Below are positions 43,864 through 52,615 of a stretch of 64,000 nt of DNA, piece by piece. Source of the stretch: Bradyrhizobium canariense (GTDB lineage: Bacteria; Pseudomonadota; Alphaproteobacteria; Rhizobiales; Xanthobacteraceae); the NCBI RefSeq assembly GCF_018130465.1, contig NZ_JAFCKJ010000017.1, positions 115,036 to 179,035 of the forward strand. Direction: 5' to 3'. Under the pieces are notes generated by a model, which was not told the DNA's origin, did no database searches, and was given only the letters and a program-made list of their open reading frames with translations. A program made the position numbers and the translations under genes. Position 1 is the stretch's first letter, and each line of letters begins with the position of its first letter.

Positions 43864-44970
43864 TCACCGCGGCACGCGATACGCTTCAACCTGCGCCTTC
43901 AGCTCATCCAGCGGCGCGAGCGGTGTCTTCGGATCGACCCGATACTCCCCACGCGCCAGCCACGACAGCACCTTCGCATCGACGACCGGCGAATGGTGGA
44001 TGACGTCGCCGTAATTGTCGAGGTCGTGCGTCACTTCCTTGATCGCCCGGAAATCGTACAGGCGCACATTGGGAAGCTGCGTCAGGCGCTGCGCAATGAC
44101 AGCCGTGAGGTCGTAGACGATCTTCAGCGTCGCAGGCGAAGCATCGCGCATCGCGACGAATTGCAGGATCGAATAGGGCGGGAAGTAGATATCGAAGGTC
44201 ACGTCCGGATGGCGCGCGATCAGGCCAACGGCGTCACGCTCGAAATGCCGCACCATGACGTCGTAACGATAGCCTTCGCCGAGAAAGCGGCTGCGTACGG
44301 GATCGGTGATATAGGCGAAGGCCGCGAGCGTCCTTTTCGCATTGTAGGCGCGCGCGACGTCGATATCCCGCGGCAGCGCATAGATGTCGTCGACGTCGGA
44401 CAGTGCAAACTTGACAGGCAGAAAAGGCGCCGCCCGGGTCAGCGGCTCTCGCAGCGGCGGAACCGATCGCAGCAGTGCGAACAGGGATTCCTTCGCCATT
44501 GCCGCGCTGAACAGATAGGACGCGATGCCCTTGGCCGTCCCGCGATAGAGATCGACGGACAGGAACGGATCGGATTCGATGTCGGCCGCATCGACGAAGA
44601 TAAAGTCGTCCATCGCCCAGATCACCCGCCTTGCGCCGCGGTCGATCGCCCGCCCAAGCACAAAACCCTGCTGGCGCGAATTGGACCCGGTCATCGCCAG
44701 CTTGAGCGAGTGCACGCCGAGCGCATGGTCGATGTCGCTCTGACGGAAATGGATCGCGAGCGAGGTGCCCATGAAGGCAGCATCGAACGACTGGCTGCGG
44801 ATCAGACCGGCATTCTGCACGCGCGTGTCGTCGGAATAGAAGGGCGCGACGAGACGCGAGGGGCGAAACAGCTGCAGGGGATCGATGACGTAGGTGAGCG
44901 CAGCCGCCCCCAGCACGCACGCGATGCTCGCGAGGAGAAGACGCCCTGGATGTGTGAACGCGCCTCGCAT
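43864..44970 (-). CDS. Membrane-anchored SGNH-like partner of the MBOAT acyltransferase
   Basis: A 368-residue protein with one N-terminal helix (LLLASIACVLGAAALTYVI) and an extracytoplasmic domain. AAFMGTSLAIHFRQSD near 65 resembles the GDS/GTS block of SGNH/AlgJ/DltD-like proteins. YFPPYSILQF and DNYGDVIHHSPVVD near the C terminus carry a possible catalytic Asp/His pair. Its start overlaps the MBOAT stop by one base (TGATG), so the two are coupled. MBOAT/SGNH-like pairs transfer acetyl groups onto polysaccharides in the periplasm. The polymer here is unknown. Confidence 0.7.
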   Translation of the reverse strand: MRGAFTHPGRLLLASIACVLGAAALTYVIDPLQLFRPSRLVAPFYSDDTRVQNAGLIRSQSFDAAFMGTSLAIHFRQSDIDHALGVHSLKLAMTGSNSRQQGFVLGRAIDRGARRVIWAMDDFIFVDAADIESDPFLSVDLYRGTAKGIASYLFSAAMAKESLFALLRSVPPLREPLTRAAPFLPVKFALSDVDDIYALPRDIDVARAYNAKRTLAAFAYITDPVRSRFLGEGYRYDVMVRHFERDAVGLIARHPDVTFDIYFPPYSILQFVAMRDASPATLKIVYDLTAVIAQRLTQLPNVRLYDFRAIKEVTHDLDNYGDVIHHSPVVDAKVLSWLARGEYRVDPKTPLAPLDELKAQVEAYRVPR

Positions 44971-46406
44971 CAGAACCGGAAATAGATGAATTCGCTGTGG
45001 CTCTGGATGCCCAAAATCCCGAACGCAAGCACCAGCGACGCACCATAGAGGACCAGCGGCCGCATCCGTCCGGCCATCAGGCCGTCGCCGACCCTGCGAT
45101 TGGCGTGGTCGTACCCCATGATTCCTTGCGTGTTCGGCGCCAGCCACACCAGCGCGGCATAGATCGTGACCTGCACCAGCGCCGCGATCTCCTCGCGCCC
45201 GAAGACGATGTTGGAGGGCTCGGCCATGGCGTGGAGAACCCGCAGCGCCCAATCGACCCGCTCGGCGCGGAAGAACACCCAGGCGACAACGACGGCAAGG
45301 AAAGTCAGCACGGCCCCGGCGATCCGGACCGGGCGCGCGAGGAACGTCGGAATGTCAGGCACCAGCGCATTGAAGGCGTGATTGACGCAGAGATAGGCGC
45401 CATGCAGCGCGCCCCAGACGACGAACGTCCAGGCCGCGCCGTGCCAGAGCCCGCCGAGCAGCATGGTGAGCATCAAATTGACATAACGGAGCGCGCGGCC
45501 ACGGCGATTGCCCCCGAGCGGGATGTAGAGATAGTCGCGCAGGAAGTGCGACAGCGTCACGTGCCAGCGCCGCCAGAACTCGACGATGCTGATGGCCTTG
45601 TAGGGCGAGTTGAAATTGACCGGCAGGAAGATGCCGAACATCAGCGATATTCCGATCGCCATGTCCGAATAGCCGGAAAAGTCGAAATAAAGCTGGAACG
45701 TGTAGGCGAGCGCGCCGAGCCAGGCCTGGTCGAAGCTCGGCGAGCGCGCATCGAAAGCAAGCGCGACCAGCGGCTGGATGCCGTCGGCGAGGCAGGTCTT
45801 CTTGAACAGGCCGATCGCGAAGATGATGAGGCCGCACAGGATCAGATGCGCATGCGGATGCTTGGTTTCCTCCCGTTCGAATTGCGGGATCATGTCCTTG
45901 TGGTGAAGGATCGGCCCCGCGATCAGATGCGGAAAATATGTCACGAACAGCGCGTAGTGCGGCAGCGCGTAGGCCGCGACCTGCCCGCGCCAGGCGTCAA
46001 CCAGGAACGCGATCTGGGTGAACGTGTAGAAGGAGATGCCGACCGGCAGCAAGATGTGGACCGCAAAGTGCGTGCCGGCCAGTGCATTGATGTTCTCGGC
46101 GACGAAGCCGGCATATTTGAAGACGCCAAGCACGACGAGATCGCCGGCGACGCCGAGGGCAAGTGCCGCCTTTCGTTGCGACGGAGTAAGCTTCGCCACG
46201 ATGAGGAGGTGGCCCACGCCATAATTGAAGGCGATCGATATCAGCAACAGGGCCACGAACTGCCAATTGCCGATGGCATAGAAGACGAGCGAGGCCGCCG
46301 CCAGCCAGATCACCGGGGCCAGATTGCTGCGCCGCCCGAGCCAGAAATAGCCGGCCAGCGCAGCCGGCAGGAACAGCAGGATGAACGGGTAGGAATTGAA
46401 CAGCAT
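44970..46406 (-). CDS. MBOAT family membrane O-acyltransferase (AlgI/DltB-like)
   Basis: A 478-residue integral membrane protein with about ten helices. Diagnostic motifs are the start MLFNSYPFILLFLP, YFPHLIAGPI, QLYFDFSGYSDMAIG, FWRRWHVTLSHFLRDYLYIPLGG and the catalytic histidine in LLGGLWHGAAWTF. These fit the PatA/AlgI/DltB branch that moves acyl groups across the inner membrane. With its coupled partner it probably O-acetylates an exported polysaccharide. No alginate or exopolysaccharide polymerase genes are adjacent. Confidence 0.92.
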   Translation of the reverse strand: MLFNSYPFILLFLPAALAGYFWLGRRSNLAPVIWLAAASLVFYAIGNWQFVALLLISIAFNYGVGHLLIVAKLTPSQRKAALALGVAGDLVVLGVFKYAGFVAENINALAGTHFAVHILLPVGISFYTFTQIAFLVDAWRGQVAAYALPHYALFVTYFPHLIAGPILHHKDMIPQFEREETKHPHAHLILCGLIIFAIGLFKKTCLADGIQPLVALAFDARSPSFDQAWLGALAYTFQLYFDFSGYSDMAIGISLMFGIFLPVNFNSPYKAISIVEFWRRWHVTLSHFLRDYLYIPLGGNRRGRALRYVNLMLTMLLGGLWHGAAWTFVVWGALHGAYLCVNHAFNALVPDIPTFLARPVRIAGAVLTFLAVVVAWVFFRAERVDWALRVLHAMAEPSNIVFGREEIAALVQVTIYAALVWLAPNTQGIMGYDHANRRVGDGLMAGRMRPLVLYGASLVLAFGILGIQSHSEFIYFRF

Positions 46407-46470
46407 CAGGCTGGACCGGCGGCGGGGACATGGAGCCTAAAGCATAGAAGGGACCGATCAACAACCCGGC

Positions 46471-46528
46471 GGCTTGGCGCAGTCCCTGGGCGTTCCTTGG
46501 CGCGTTCCCTGGCGCGTTCCTGGCGCAG
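46471..46528. repeat. Short tandem repeat of about 12 bp upstream of oligopeptidase B
   Basis: The unit TGGCGCGTTCCC recurs about four to five times with small changes (TTGGCGCAGTCCC, TGGGCGTTCC, TTGGCGCGTTCCC, TGGCGCGTTCC, TGGCGCAG). It lies in the divergent gap between the MBOAT and oligopeptidase genes, 65 bp before the latter's GTG. Confidence 0.75.
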
Positions 46529-46592
46529 CCGCGCTGGCAATTCGTGGAATCAGGACGATATAAGGTGGGACACGCACCTGAACGAGGATCGA

Positions 46593-48698
46593 GTGACACA
46601 AGCCAAAACACCCTCCCGGCCCCCCGTCGCCCCGCGCCGGCCGCATTCTTTCACGCAGCACGGGATTACCGTGACCGATGACTATGCCTGGCTGAAGGAC
46701 GAGAATTGGCAGGAGGTGCTGCGCGACCCCACGGTGCTCGATCCCGACATCCGCAAATATCTCGATGAAGAAAATGGCTACACCGAGAGCCTGCTCGGCC
46801 ACACCGCAGCCCTCCAGAAGACGCTGGTGCGCGAGATGCGCTCCCGGATCAAGGAGGACGATTCCAGCGTGCCGTCGCCCGACGGTGAGTTCGCCTATTT
46901 CCGCAAGTTCCGCGAAGGCGGCCAGCACGAGCTGTTCGGCCGCATGCCGCGCGATGGCGGCGAGGGCCACATCGTGCTCGACGGCGATGCGCTCGCCAAA
47001 AACCATGAATACTTCAAATTCGGCGGCAGCCGGCACTCGAACGATCACAAGCTGCAGGCCTGGAGCGCCGACACCAAGGGCTCGGAATATTTCTCCATCC
47101 GCGTGCGCGACTGGGCGACCGGAAGAGATCTCGACGACGTCGTCGAGGAGACCGACGGCGGCGTGGTCTGGAGCAAGGATGCGAAGTCCTTCTTCTATGT
47201 GAAGCTCGACGACAATCATCGCCCCATGCAGGTGTGGCGGCATAAGCTCGGCACCAGGCAGGCCGACGACACGCTGGTCTACGAAGAGCAGGATTCCGGC
47301 TGGTTCACCCATCTGCAAGAGAGCACCAGCGGCCGCTTCTGCGTCATCGCGGGCGGCGACCACGAGACCTCGGAGCAGCGGTTGATCGACCTCGCCCATC
47401 CCGACGCACCGCCGCGCCTCGTCGCCGCACGCGAGGAGGGTGTGCAATATTCGCTGGCCGACCGTGGCGACGAACTCTTCATCCTCACCAACGCCGACGA
47501 CGCCATCGACTTCAAGATCGTCACCGCACCGCTCAACTCATCCGAGCGCAAGAACTGGCGCGATCTGATCCCGTATCGCCCCGGCATCTACATCATCGAC
47601 CTCGATCTCTATGCCGGCCACATGGTGCGGCTGGAGCGCGCCAATGCGTTGCCGTCGATCGTGATCCGCGACCTCGCCTCTCACGAGGAGCACGCCATCG
47701 CCTTCGACGAGGCGGCCTATTCGCTGGACACGATGGGCTCCTACGAATTCGAGACGACGAATTTGCGTTTCGCCTATTCGTCGATGACGACGCCGTCGGA
47801 AGTCTATGACTACGACATGGTCAAGCAGACGCGCACCTTGCGCAAGCGGCAGGAGATTCCGTCCGGCCACAATGCGGCCGACTACGTCACGACGCGCATC
47901 ATGGCAAATGCGCAGGACGGCGCCGAGGTGCCGGTCTCGATCCTCTACCGCCGCGGGCTCAAGCTCGACGGCACGGCGCCGCTGCTGCTCTACGGCTACG
48001 GCTCCTACGGCATGGCGATGCCGGCCTCGTTCAACGCCAACCGGCTGTCACTGGTCGATCGCGGCTTCGTCTACGCCATCGCCCATATCCGCGGCGGTGC
48101 CGACAAGGGCTGGGGCTGGTACCTCGACGGCAAGCGCGAGAAGAAGACGAACTCGTTCGACGACTTCTCAGCCAGCGCCCGCGCGCTGATCGATGCGAAA
48201 TATACCAGCGCAAAGCGCATCGTCGGCCATGGCGGCTCGGCCGGCGGCATGCTGATGGGCGCGGTCGCCAACCGCGCCGGCGAATTGTTCGCCGGCATCG
48301 TCGCCGAAGTGCCGTTCGTCGACGTGCTCAACACCATGCTCGATGACACGCTGCCGCTGACGCCGCCGGAATGGCCGGAATGGGGCAACCCGATCGAGAG
48401 CGAGAAGGATTTCCGCACCATCCTGTCGTATTCCCCCTACGACAATGTCGCGGCCAAGGACTATCCGGCGATCCTGGCGATGGGCGGATTGACTGATCCG
48501 CGCGTGACCTATTGGGAGCCCGCCAAATGGATCGCGCGCCTGCGTGCGACCATGAGTGGCGGCGGCCCGGTCTTGCTCCGCACCAACATGGGCGCCGGCC
48601 ACGGCGGCGCCTCGGGGCGCTTCAACCGGCTGGATGAAGTCGCGATCGTCTATGCGTTCGCGCTGTGGGCGGCGGGGATGGCGGAAGCGGGGGTGTAG
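46593..48698 (+). CDS. ptrB: Oligopeptidase B (S9A prolyl oligopeptidase family)
   Basis: A 701-residue cytosolic serine peptidase that cleaves short peptides after basic residues. The N-terminal seven-bladed propeller opens FTQHGITVTDDYAWLKDENW. The C-terminal alpha/beta-hydrolase domain has Ser 549 in GHGGSAGGMLMG, Asp 635 in LTDPRV and His 670 in GAGHGG. The spacing is close to that of the E. coli enzyme. I chose the GTG at 46593 because GAGG is 5 bases upstream and it gives the family length. The much longer open frame to 44997 merely shadows the MBOAT gene. Confidence 0.93.
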   Translation: MTQAKTPSRPPVAPRRPHSFTQHGITVTDDYAWLKDENWQEVLRDPTVLDPDIRKYLDEENGYTESLLGHTAALQKTLVREMRSRIKEDDSSVPSPDGEFAYFRKFREGGQHELFGRMPRDGGEGHIVLDGDALAKNHEYFKFGGSRHSNDHKLQAWSADTKGSEYFSIRVRDWATGRDLDDVVEETDGGVVWSKDAKSFFYVKLDDNHRPMQVWRHKLGTRQADDTLVYEEQDSGWFTHLQESTSGRFCVIAGGDHETSEQRLIDLAHPDAPPRLVAAREEGVQYSLADRGDELFILTNADDAIDFKIVTAPLNSSERKNWRDLIPYRPGIYIIDLDLYAGHMVRLERANALPSIVIRDLASHEEHAIAFDEAAYSLDTMGSYEFETTNLRFAYSSMTTPSEVYDYDMVKQTRTLRKRQEIPSGHNAADYVTTRIMANAQDGAEVPVSILYRRGLKLDGTAPLLLYGYGSYGMAMPASFNANRLSLVDRGFVYAIAHIRGGADKGWGWYLDGKREKKTNSFDDFSASARALIDAKYTSAKRIVGHGGSAGGMLMGAVANRAGELFAGIVAEVPFVDVLNTMLDDTLPLTPPEWPEWGNPIESEKDFRTILSYSPYDNVAAKDYPAILAMGGLTDPRVTYWEPAKWIARLRATMSGGGPVLLRTNMGAGHGGASGRFNRLDEVAIVYAFALWAAGMAEAGV

Positions 48699-48712
48699 CG
48701 ACACACGCCGCT

Positions 48713-48853
48713 GTCGTCCCGGCGAAGGCCGGGACCCATACCGCGTGATTTATCGGCAATGCGCAGGTAGCGGTACCGCGGAAGGCCTCTTAACTTCTAG
48801 TCTTCGCCAAACTGCTCCCTGGGGTTATGGGTCCCGGCCTTCGCCGGGACGAC
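48713..48853. repeat. Long composite palindromic repeat, copy 2
   Basis: It begins GTCGTCCCGGCGAAGGCCGG and ends CCGGCCTTCGCCGGGACGAC, near-perfect mirrors, with an inner region strongly like that of 43657-43814. It lies between convergent genes. Confidence 0.8.
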
Positions 48854-48855
48854 AT

Positions 48856-48884
48856 CGGTGTGAGGCGCGACCCACCTCACACCG
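48856..48884. terminator. Hairpin overlapping the lactonase stop codon
   Basis: CGGTGTGAGG (48856-48865) and CCTCACACCG (48875-48884) are exact complements with a 9-base loop; the right arm includes the stop codon of the SMP-30 gene. There is no U-tract, so it is either an imperfect terminator or an mRNA-stabilising 3' structure. Confidence 0.4.
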
Positions 48885-49968
48885 CCCCGTGCGCCTCGAC
48901 GTAAAGCGCATACACCGAGTGGCTGCTGGCCATGTAGAGCCGGTTGTTCTTGGGGCCGCCGAAGCAGAGGTTGGCGCAGCGTTCGGGCAGCTTGATGAAG
49001 GCGAGCGGCTTGCCGTCCGCGTTGAACACCATCACGCCGTCGAGATCTTCGGGCTTGCCCTTGAGCTGAAACACCTTGCGGCCGCCGATTTCGGTCGGCT
49101 CGGACTGCAGCGCGCCGTTGGAGCCCCAGCCGCACCAGAGATTGCCGTCGCGGTCGACGCGAAAACCGTCGAGCGAGGCCTGGTCGGCGGCGTCGATCAG
49201 CTTGGTCTTGCCGCTGAGCGAACCGTCGTCACCGACATTGTAGCTCCAGATGCTGCGGTTGGGCGTACCCTTCCACTCGACGATGTAGAGCTTCTTCTCG
49301 TCCGGCGAGAAGGCGAGGCCGTTCGGATTGACGAGGTCGGTGAGCACGGCGGTGAGCTTGCCGTCCTTGGCGATGCGGTAGACGTTGGTGGTGGCCTGCT
49401 CGGCCTTCTCCTTCTTGCCCTCCCACTCGCCGTTGATGCCGAACAGCGGGTCGGTGAACCAGATGCTGTCGTCGGATTTCACCACGATGTCGTTCGGCGC
49501 GTTGAGCCGCTTGCCCTCGAACTTGTCGGCCAGCACGGTGATCTTGCCGTCCTTCTCGGTGCGGGTGATGCGGCGGGTGACGGAGTGCTCGCAGCTGACG
49601 AGACGGCCCTGACGGTCGCGCGCATTGCCGTTGGCGTAATTCGCATTGGCGCGGAACACGGTGGTCTGCCCGGTCTTCTCGTCGAACTTCATGATCCGGT
49701 TGTTGGGTATGTCCGAGAACAGCAGGTATCCGCCTTCGGGAAAATAGGCGGGGCCTTCGGCCCAGCGCATCCCGGTCGCGACCTGCTCGACGGTCGAGGA
49801 ATAGAGCCGGTATTTTCCAAAGCCCGGATCGAGGATCTGGACGGCGGGATCGGGATAGCGCTGGTTGGGCGTGAACGGAAACGACTGAGCACCGGCGGCG
49901 CGGGCCAGACACGTGGAAGCCGCCGCCGCGCCAGCGCCGGCCAGGAGATTGCGTCGTGTGAAATTCAT
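48877..49968 (-). CDS. Tat-exported SMP-30/gluconolactonase family protein
   Basis: A 363-residue protein with a twin-arginine signal (NFTRRNLLAGAGAAAASTCLA) and a six-bladed propeller. The metal ligands of the SMP-30 family are recognisable: Glu in MRWAEGPAYF, Asn in NAPNDIVV, Asp in SLDGFRVDRDGN. It should hydrolyse a sugar lactone in the periplasm. The ATG at 49968 has GGAGG 6 bases upstream. It is the last gene of the minus-strand module that includes an ABC importer, dehydratase and aldolase, about 80 bp after the aldolase. It would convert an outside lactone to the free acid before import. Confidence 0.9.
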   Translation of the reverse strand: MNFTRRNLLAGAGAAAASTCLARAAGAQSFPFTPNQRYPDPAVQILDPGFGKYRLYSSTVEQVATGMRWAEGPAYFPEGGYLLFSDIPNNRIMKFDEKTGQTTVFRANANYANGNARDRQGRLVSCEHSVTRRITRTEKDGKITVLADKFEGKRLNAPNDIVVKSDDSIWFTDPLFGINGEWEGKKEKAEQATTNVYRIAKDGKLTAVLTDLVNPNGLAFSPDEKKLYIVEWKGTPNRSIWSYNVGDDGSLSGKTKLIDAADQASLDGFRVDRDGNLWCGWGSNGALQSEPTEIGGRKVFQLKGKPEDLDGVMVFNADGKPLAFIKLPERCANLCFGGPKNNRLYMASSHSVYALYVEAHGAV

Positions 49969-50050
49969 AGGAGTCCTCCCTGGGTGATTTAAGGCCGGCG
50001 CTTGGTGCGGCCGGCCTGTTTCTTGATAGATTCGGTGCCGGAGCGTGGCC

Positions 50051-50770
50051 TTACCGGCCGTTCGCCTTCCGCCATGCGGCGAAGTCGGTGAGCGTCTGCG
50101 GATCCGTCGCCGGATAGAGACCGAAAATGCCGCGGCCCTTGTTGACTTCCTCGGTGACGAAGTCCTCGAACGCGGTCATCTCGAAGGTCTCGTTGGCGAT
50201 CTCCTCAGTGAGATGCGCGGGGATCACGATCACGCCGTCGCTGTCGCCGAGAATGACGTCGCCGGGAAACACCGGCGCATCACCGCAGCCGATCGGCACG
50301 TTGATCTCGATGGCGTGATGCAGCGTCAAATTGGTCGGCGCGCTCGGGCGGTGGTGGTAGGCGGGGATACCCAGCTTGGCGATCTCGGCCGAGTCGCGAA
50401 AACCGCCGTCGGTGACGACACCGGCGACACCGCGCTTCATCAAGCGCGTGACCAGGATCGCACCGGCGGAAGCGGCGCGCGCGTCCTTGCGGCTGTCCAT
50501 CACCAGCACGCTGCCTGCCGGGCAATCCTCGACCGCCTTGCGCTGCGGATGGGAGCGGTCCTTGAAGACGTCGATGGTGTTGAGATCCTCGCGCGCCGGC
50601 ATGTAGCGCAGCGTGAAGGCCTCACCGACCATGGTCGGCTGGTCGGCGCCGAGGGGGTGCACATCCTGGATCATCTGGATGCGCAGGCCGCGCTTGAACA
50701 ACGCGGTTGCGACGGTGGCGGTGGAGACGGATTTGAGCTTGTTGCGGGTGGCTTCGGTGAGTTTGGTCAT
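50051..50770 (-). CDS. RraA/HMG-aldolase family protein
   Basis: A 239-residue protein of the RraA-like fold. The core GVAGVVTDGGFRDSAEI, followed by CGDAPVFPGDVILGDSDGVIVIP, is shared with class II 4-hydroxy-4-methyl-2-oxoglutarate and oxaloacetate-type aldolase/decarboxylases. Its neighbours are a dehydratase and a lactonase, so aldol cleavage of a 2-oxo acid is more likely than RNase E regulation (inference). I chose the ATG at 50770. Longer starts at 50785 or 50815 run towards or into a palindromic repeat. Confidence 0.85.
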   Translation of the reverse strand: MTKLTEATRNKLKSVSTATVATALFKRGLRIQMIQDVHPLGADQPTMVGEAFTLRYMPAREDLNTIDVFKDRSHPQRKAVEDCPAGSVLVMDSRKDARAASAGAILVTRLMKRGVAGVVTDGGFRDSAEIAKLGIPAYHHRPSAPTNLTLHHAIEINVPIGCGDAPVFPGDVILGDSDGVIVIPAHLTEEIANETFEMTAFEDFVTEEVNKGRGIFGLYPATDPQTLTDFAAWRKANGR

Positions 50771-50786
50771 TTCGTGCTCTTTCATG

Positions 50787-50870
50787 GTCGTCATTCCGGG
50801 GCGATGCGTCAGCATCGAACCCGGAATCTCGAGGTTCCGGGTCTGGTCCTTCGGACCATCCCGGAACGAC
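50787..50870. repeat. Palindromic intergenic repeat inside the catabolic operon
   Basis: GTCGTCATTCCGGGG and GATGCGTCAGCATCGAA with CCCGGAATCTCGAGGTTCCGG are answered by CATCCCGGAACGAC at the end. It sits between the dehydratase and aldolase genes and would fold in the shared mRNA. Confidence 0.7.
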
Positions 50871-50875
50871 AGAAA

Positions 50876-52615
50876 CTAGTAAATCGACGGCTCGCCGATC
50901 GGCGCGCCGAAATCAGTTTCGAGGAAGTCGAAGTCGCAGCCGTCATTGGCCTGCTTGATGTGCTTGGTGAACATCCAGCCATAGCCGCGCTCGAAGCGGC
51001 CCTCGGGCTGCTTCCAGGCGGCGCGGCGCCTTTCGAGCTCGGCCTCCGACACGTCGAGATTGATGGTGCGGGCGGCGACGTCGAGCGTGATGCGGTCGCC
51101 GTTCCGCACCAAGGCCAGCGGCCCGCCGACATAGGATTCGGGGGCGACGTGCAAAATGCAGGCGCCGTAGCTGGTGCCGCTCATGCGCGCATCCGAGATT
51201 CGCACCATGTCGCGCACGCCCTGCTTCACGAGCTTGGTCGGGATCGGCAGCATGCCCCATTCCGGCATGCCCGGCCCGCCCTGCGGCCCCGCATTGCGCA
51301 AAATGAGAATGTGGTCCTCGGTGACGTCAAGATCGGGATTGTCGACGGCCTTCTTCATCGCGGGATAATCGTCGAACACCAGCGCCGGGCCGGTGTGCTT
51401 GAGGAAGCGCGGCGCGCAGGCGCTCGGCTTGATGACGCAGCCGTCGGGCGCGAGATTGCCCTTGAGCACGGCGAGTGCGCCCTCCTTGTAGATGGGATTG
51501 TCGATCGAGCGGATCACGTCGTCATTATGCACCTCGGCGTGCGCGATGTTCTCGCCCAGCGTCTGGCCGGTGACGGTGATGCAGTCGAGGTGCAAATGCG
51601 GCTTGATCTGACCCATCAGCGCCGGCAGCCCGCCGGCATAGAAGAAGTCCTCCATCAGATAGGCATCGCCGCTGGGCCGCACATTGGCGATGACGGGCAC
51701 CCTGCGGCTTGCGATCTCGAAATCGTCGAGGCCGATGTCGAGACCGGCGCGGCGAGCCTGCGCGATCAGATGGATGATCGCATTGGTCGAACAGCCCATC
51801 GCCATCGCCACCGCGATCGCGTTCTCGAACGCCTTGCGGGTCTGGATCGTCTTCGGCGTCAGATCCTCCCAGACCATCTCGACGATGCGGCGGCCGCATT
51901 CCGAGGCCATGCGGATATGGTTGGCATCAGCGGCGGGAATCGAGGAGGCGCCCGGCAGCGTCATGCCGATCGCCTCGGCAATCGCCGTCATGGTGGAAGC
52001 CGTGCCCATGGTCATGCAGGTGCCGTAGCTGCGCGCAATGCCGGCTTCGATGTCGAGCCAGTCCTTGTCGGAAATCTTGCCGGCGCGCCGCTCGTCCCAG
52101 TATTTCCAGCCGTCCGAGCCCGAGCCGAGCGTCTTGCCCTTCCAATTGCCGCGCAGCATCGGGCCTGCCGGCAGATAGATCGCCGGAATGTTCATCGAGG
52201 TGGCGCCCAGCAGCAGCGCGGGCGTGGTCTTGTCGCAGCCGCCCATCAGCACCACGCCGTCGACGGGATGGCTGCGCAGCAGTTCCTCGGCGTCCATCGC
52301 CAGCAGATTGCGATAGAGCATCGTGGTCGGCTTGAGCAGCGATTCCGACAGCGACAGCGCCGGCAGCTCCAGCGGCAGGCCGCCGGCCATCAGGATGCCG
52401 CGCTTGACGTCGTCGACGCGCGACTTGAAGTGCATATGGCAGGGCTGCGCGTCCGACCAGGTGTTGAGGATCGCGATGATCGGGCGGTCCTTCCACTCCT
52501 CCGGCGCGTAGCCCATCTGCATGGTGCGGGAGCGATGGCCGAACGAGCGGAGATCGTCAGGCGCGAACCAGCGCGCGCTGCGGAGCTGGTCGGGCGTAAT
52601 TTTCTTCTTGGTCAT
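50876..52615 (-). CDS. IlvD/Edd family dehydratase, sugar-acid type
   Basis: A 579-residue iron-sulphur dehydratase. The three cluster cysteines appear in NTWSDAQPCHMHF, VLMGGCDKTTPALL and YGTCMTMGTASTM. This is the pattern of L-arabinonate/D-xylonate-type dehydratases with a [2Fe-2S] cluster. The C terminus has ISDARMSGTSYGACILH. It would convert an aldonic acid into a 2-keto-3-deoxy acid. The ATG at 52615 overlaps the permease stop by four bases (ATGA), which ties it to the importer. The precise sugar acid cannot be read from sequence. Confidence 0.9.
   Translation of the reverse strand: MTKKKITPDQLRSARWFAPDDLRSFGHRSRTMQMGYAPEEWKDRPIIAILNTWSDAQPCHMHFKSRVDDVKRGILMAGGLPLELPALSLSESLLKPTTMLYRNLLAMDAEELLRSHPVDGVVLMGGCDKTTPALLLGATSMNIPAIYLPAGPMLRGNWKGKTLGSGSDGWKYWDERRAGKISDKDWLDIEAGIARSYGTCMTMGTASTMTAIAEAIGMTLPGASSIPAADANHIRMASECGRRIVEMVWEDLTPKTIQTRKAFENAIAVAMAMGCSTNAIIHLIAQARRAGLDIGLDDFEIASRRVPVIANVRPSGDAYLMEDFFYAGGLPALMGQIKPHLHLDCITVTGQTLGENIAHAEVHNDDVIRSIDNPIYKEGALAVLKGNLAPDGCVIKPSACAPRFLKHTGPALVFDDYPAMKKAVDNPDLDVTEDHILILRNAGPQGGPGMPEWGMLPIPTKLVKQGVRDMVRISDARMSGTSYGACILHVAPESYVGGPLALVRNGDRITLDVAARTINLDVSEAELERRRAAWKQPEGRFERGYGWMFTKHIKQANDGCDFDFLETDFGAPIGEPSIY

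Noticed and set aside
44997-46592. A 5' extension of the oligopeptidase B frame by more than 500 codons
   Set aside because: The extension is antisense to the MBOAT gene, has no family motifs, and the GTG at 46593 gives the normal family length.
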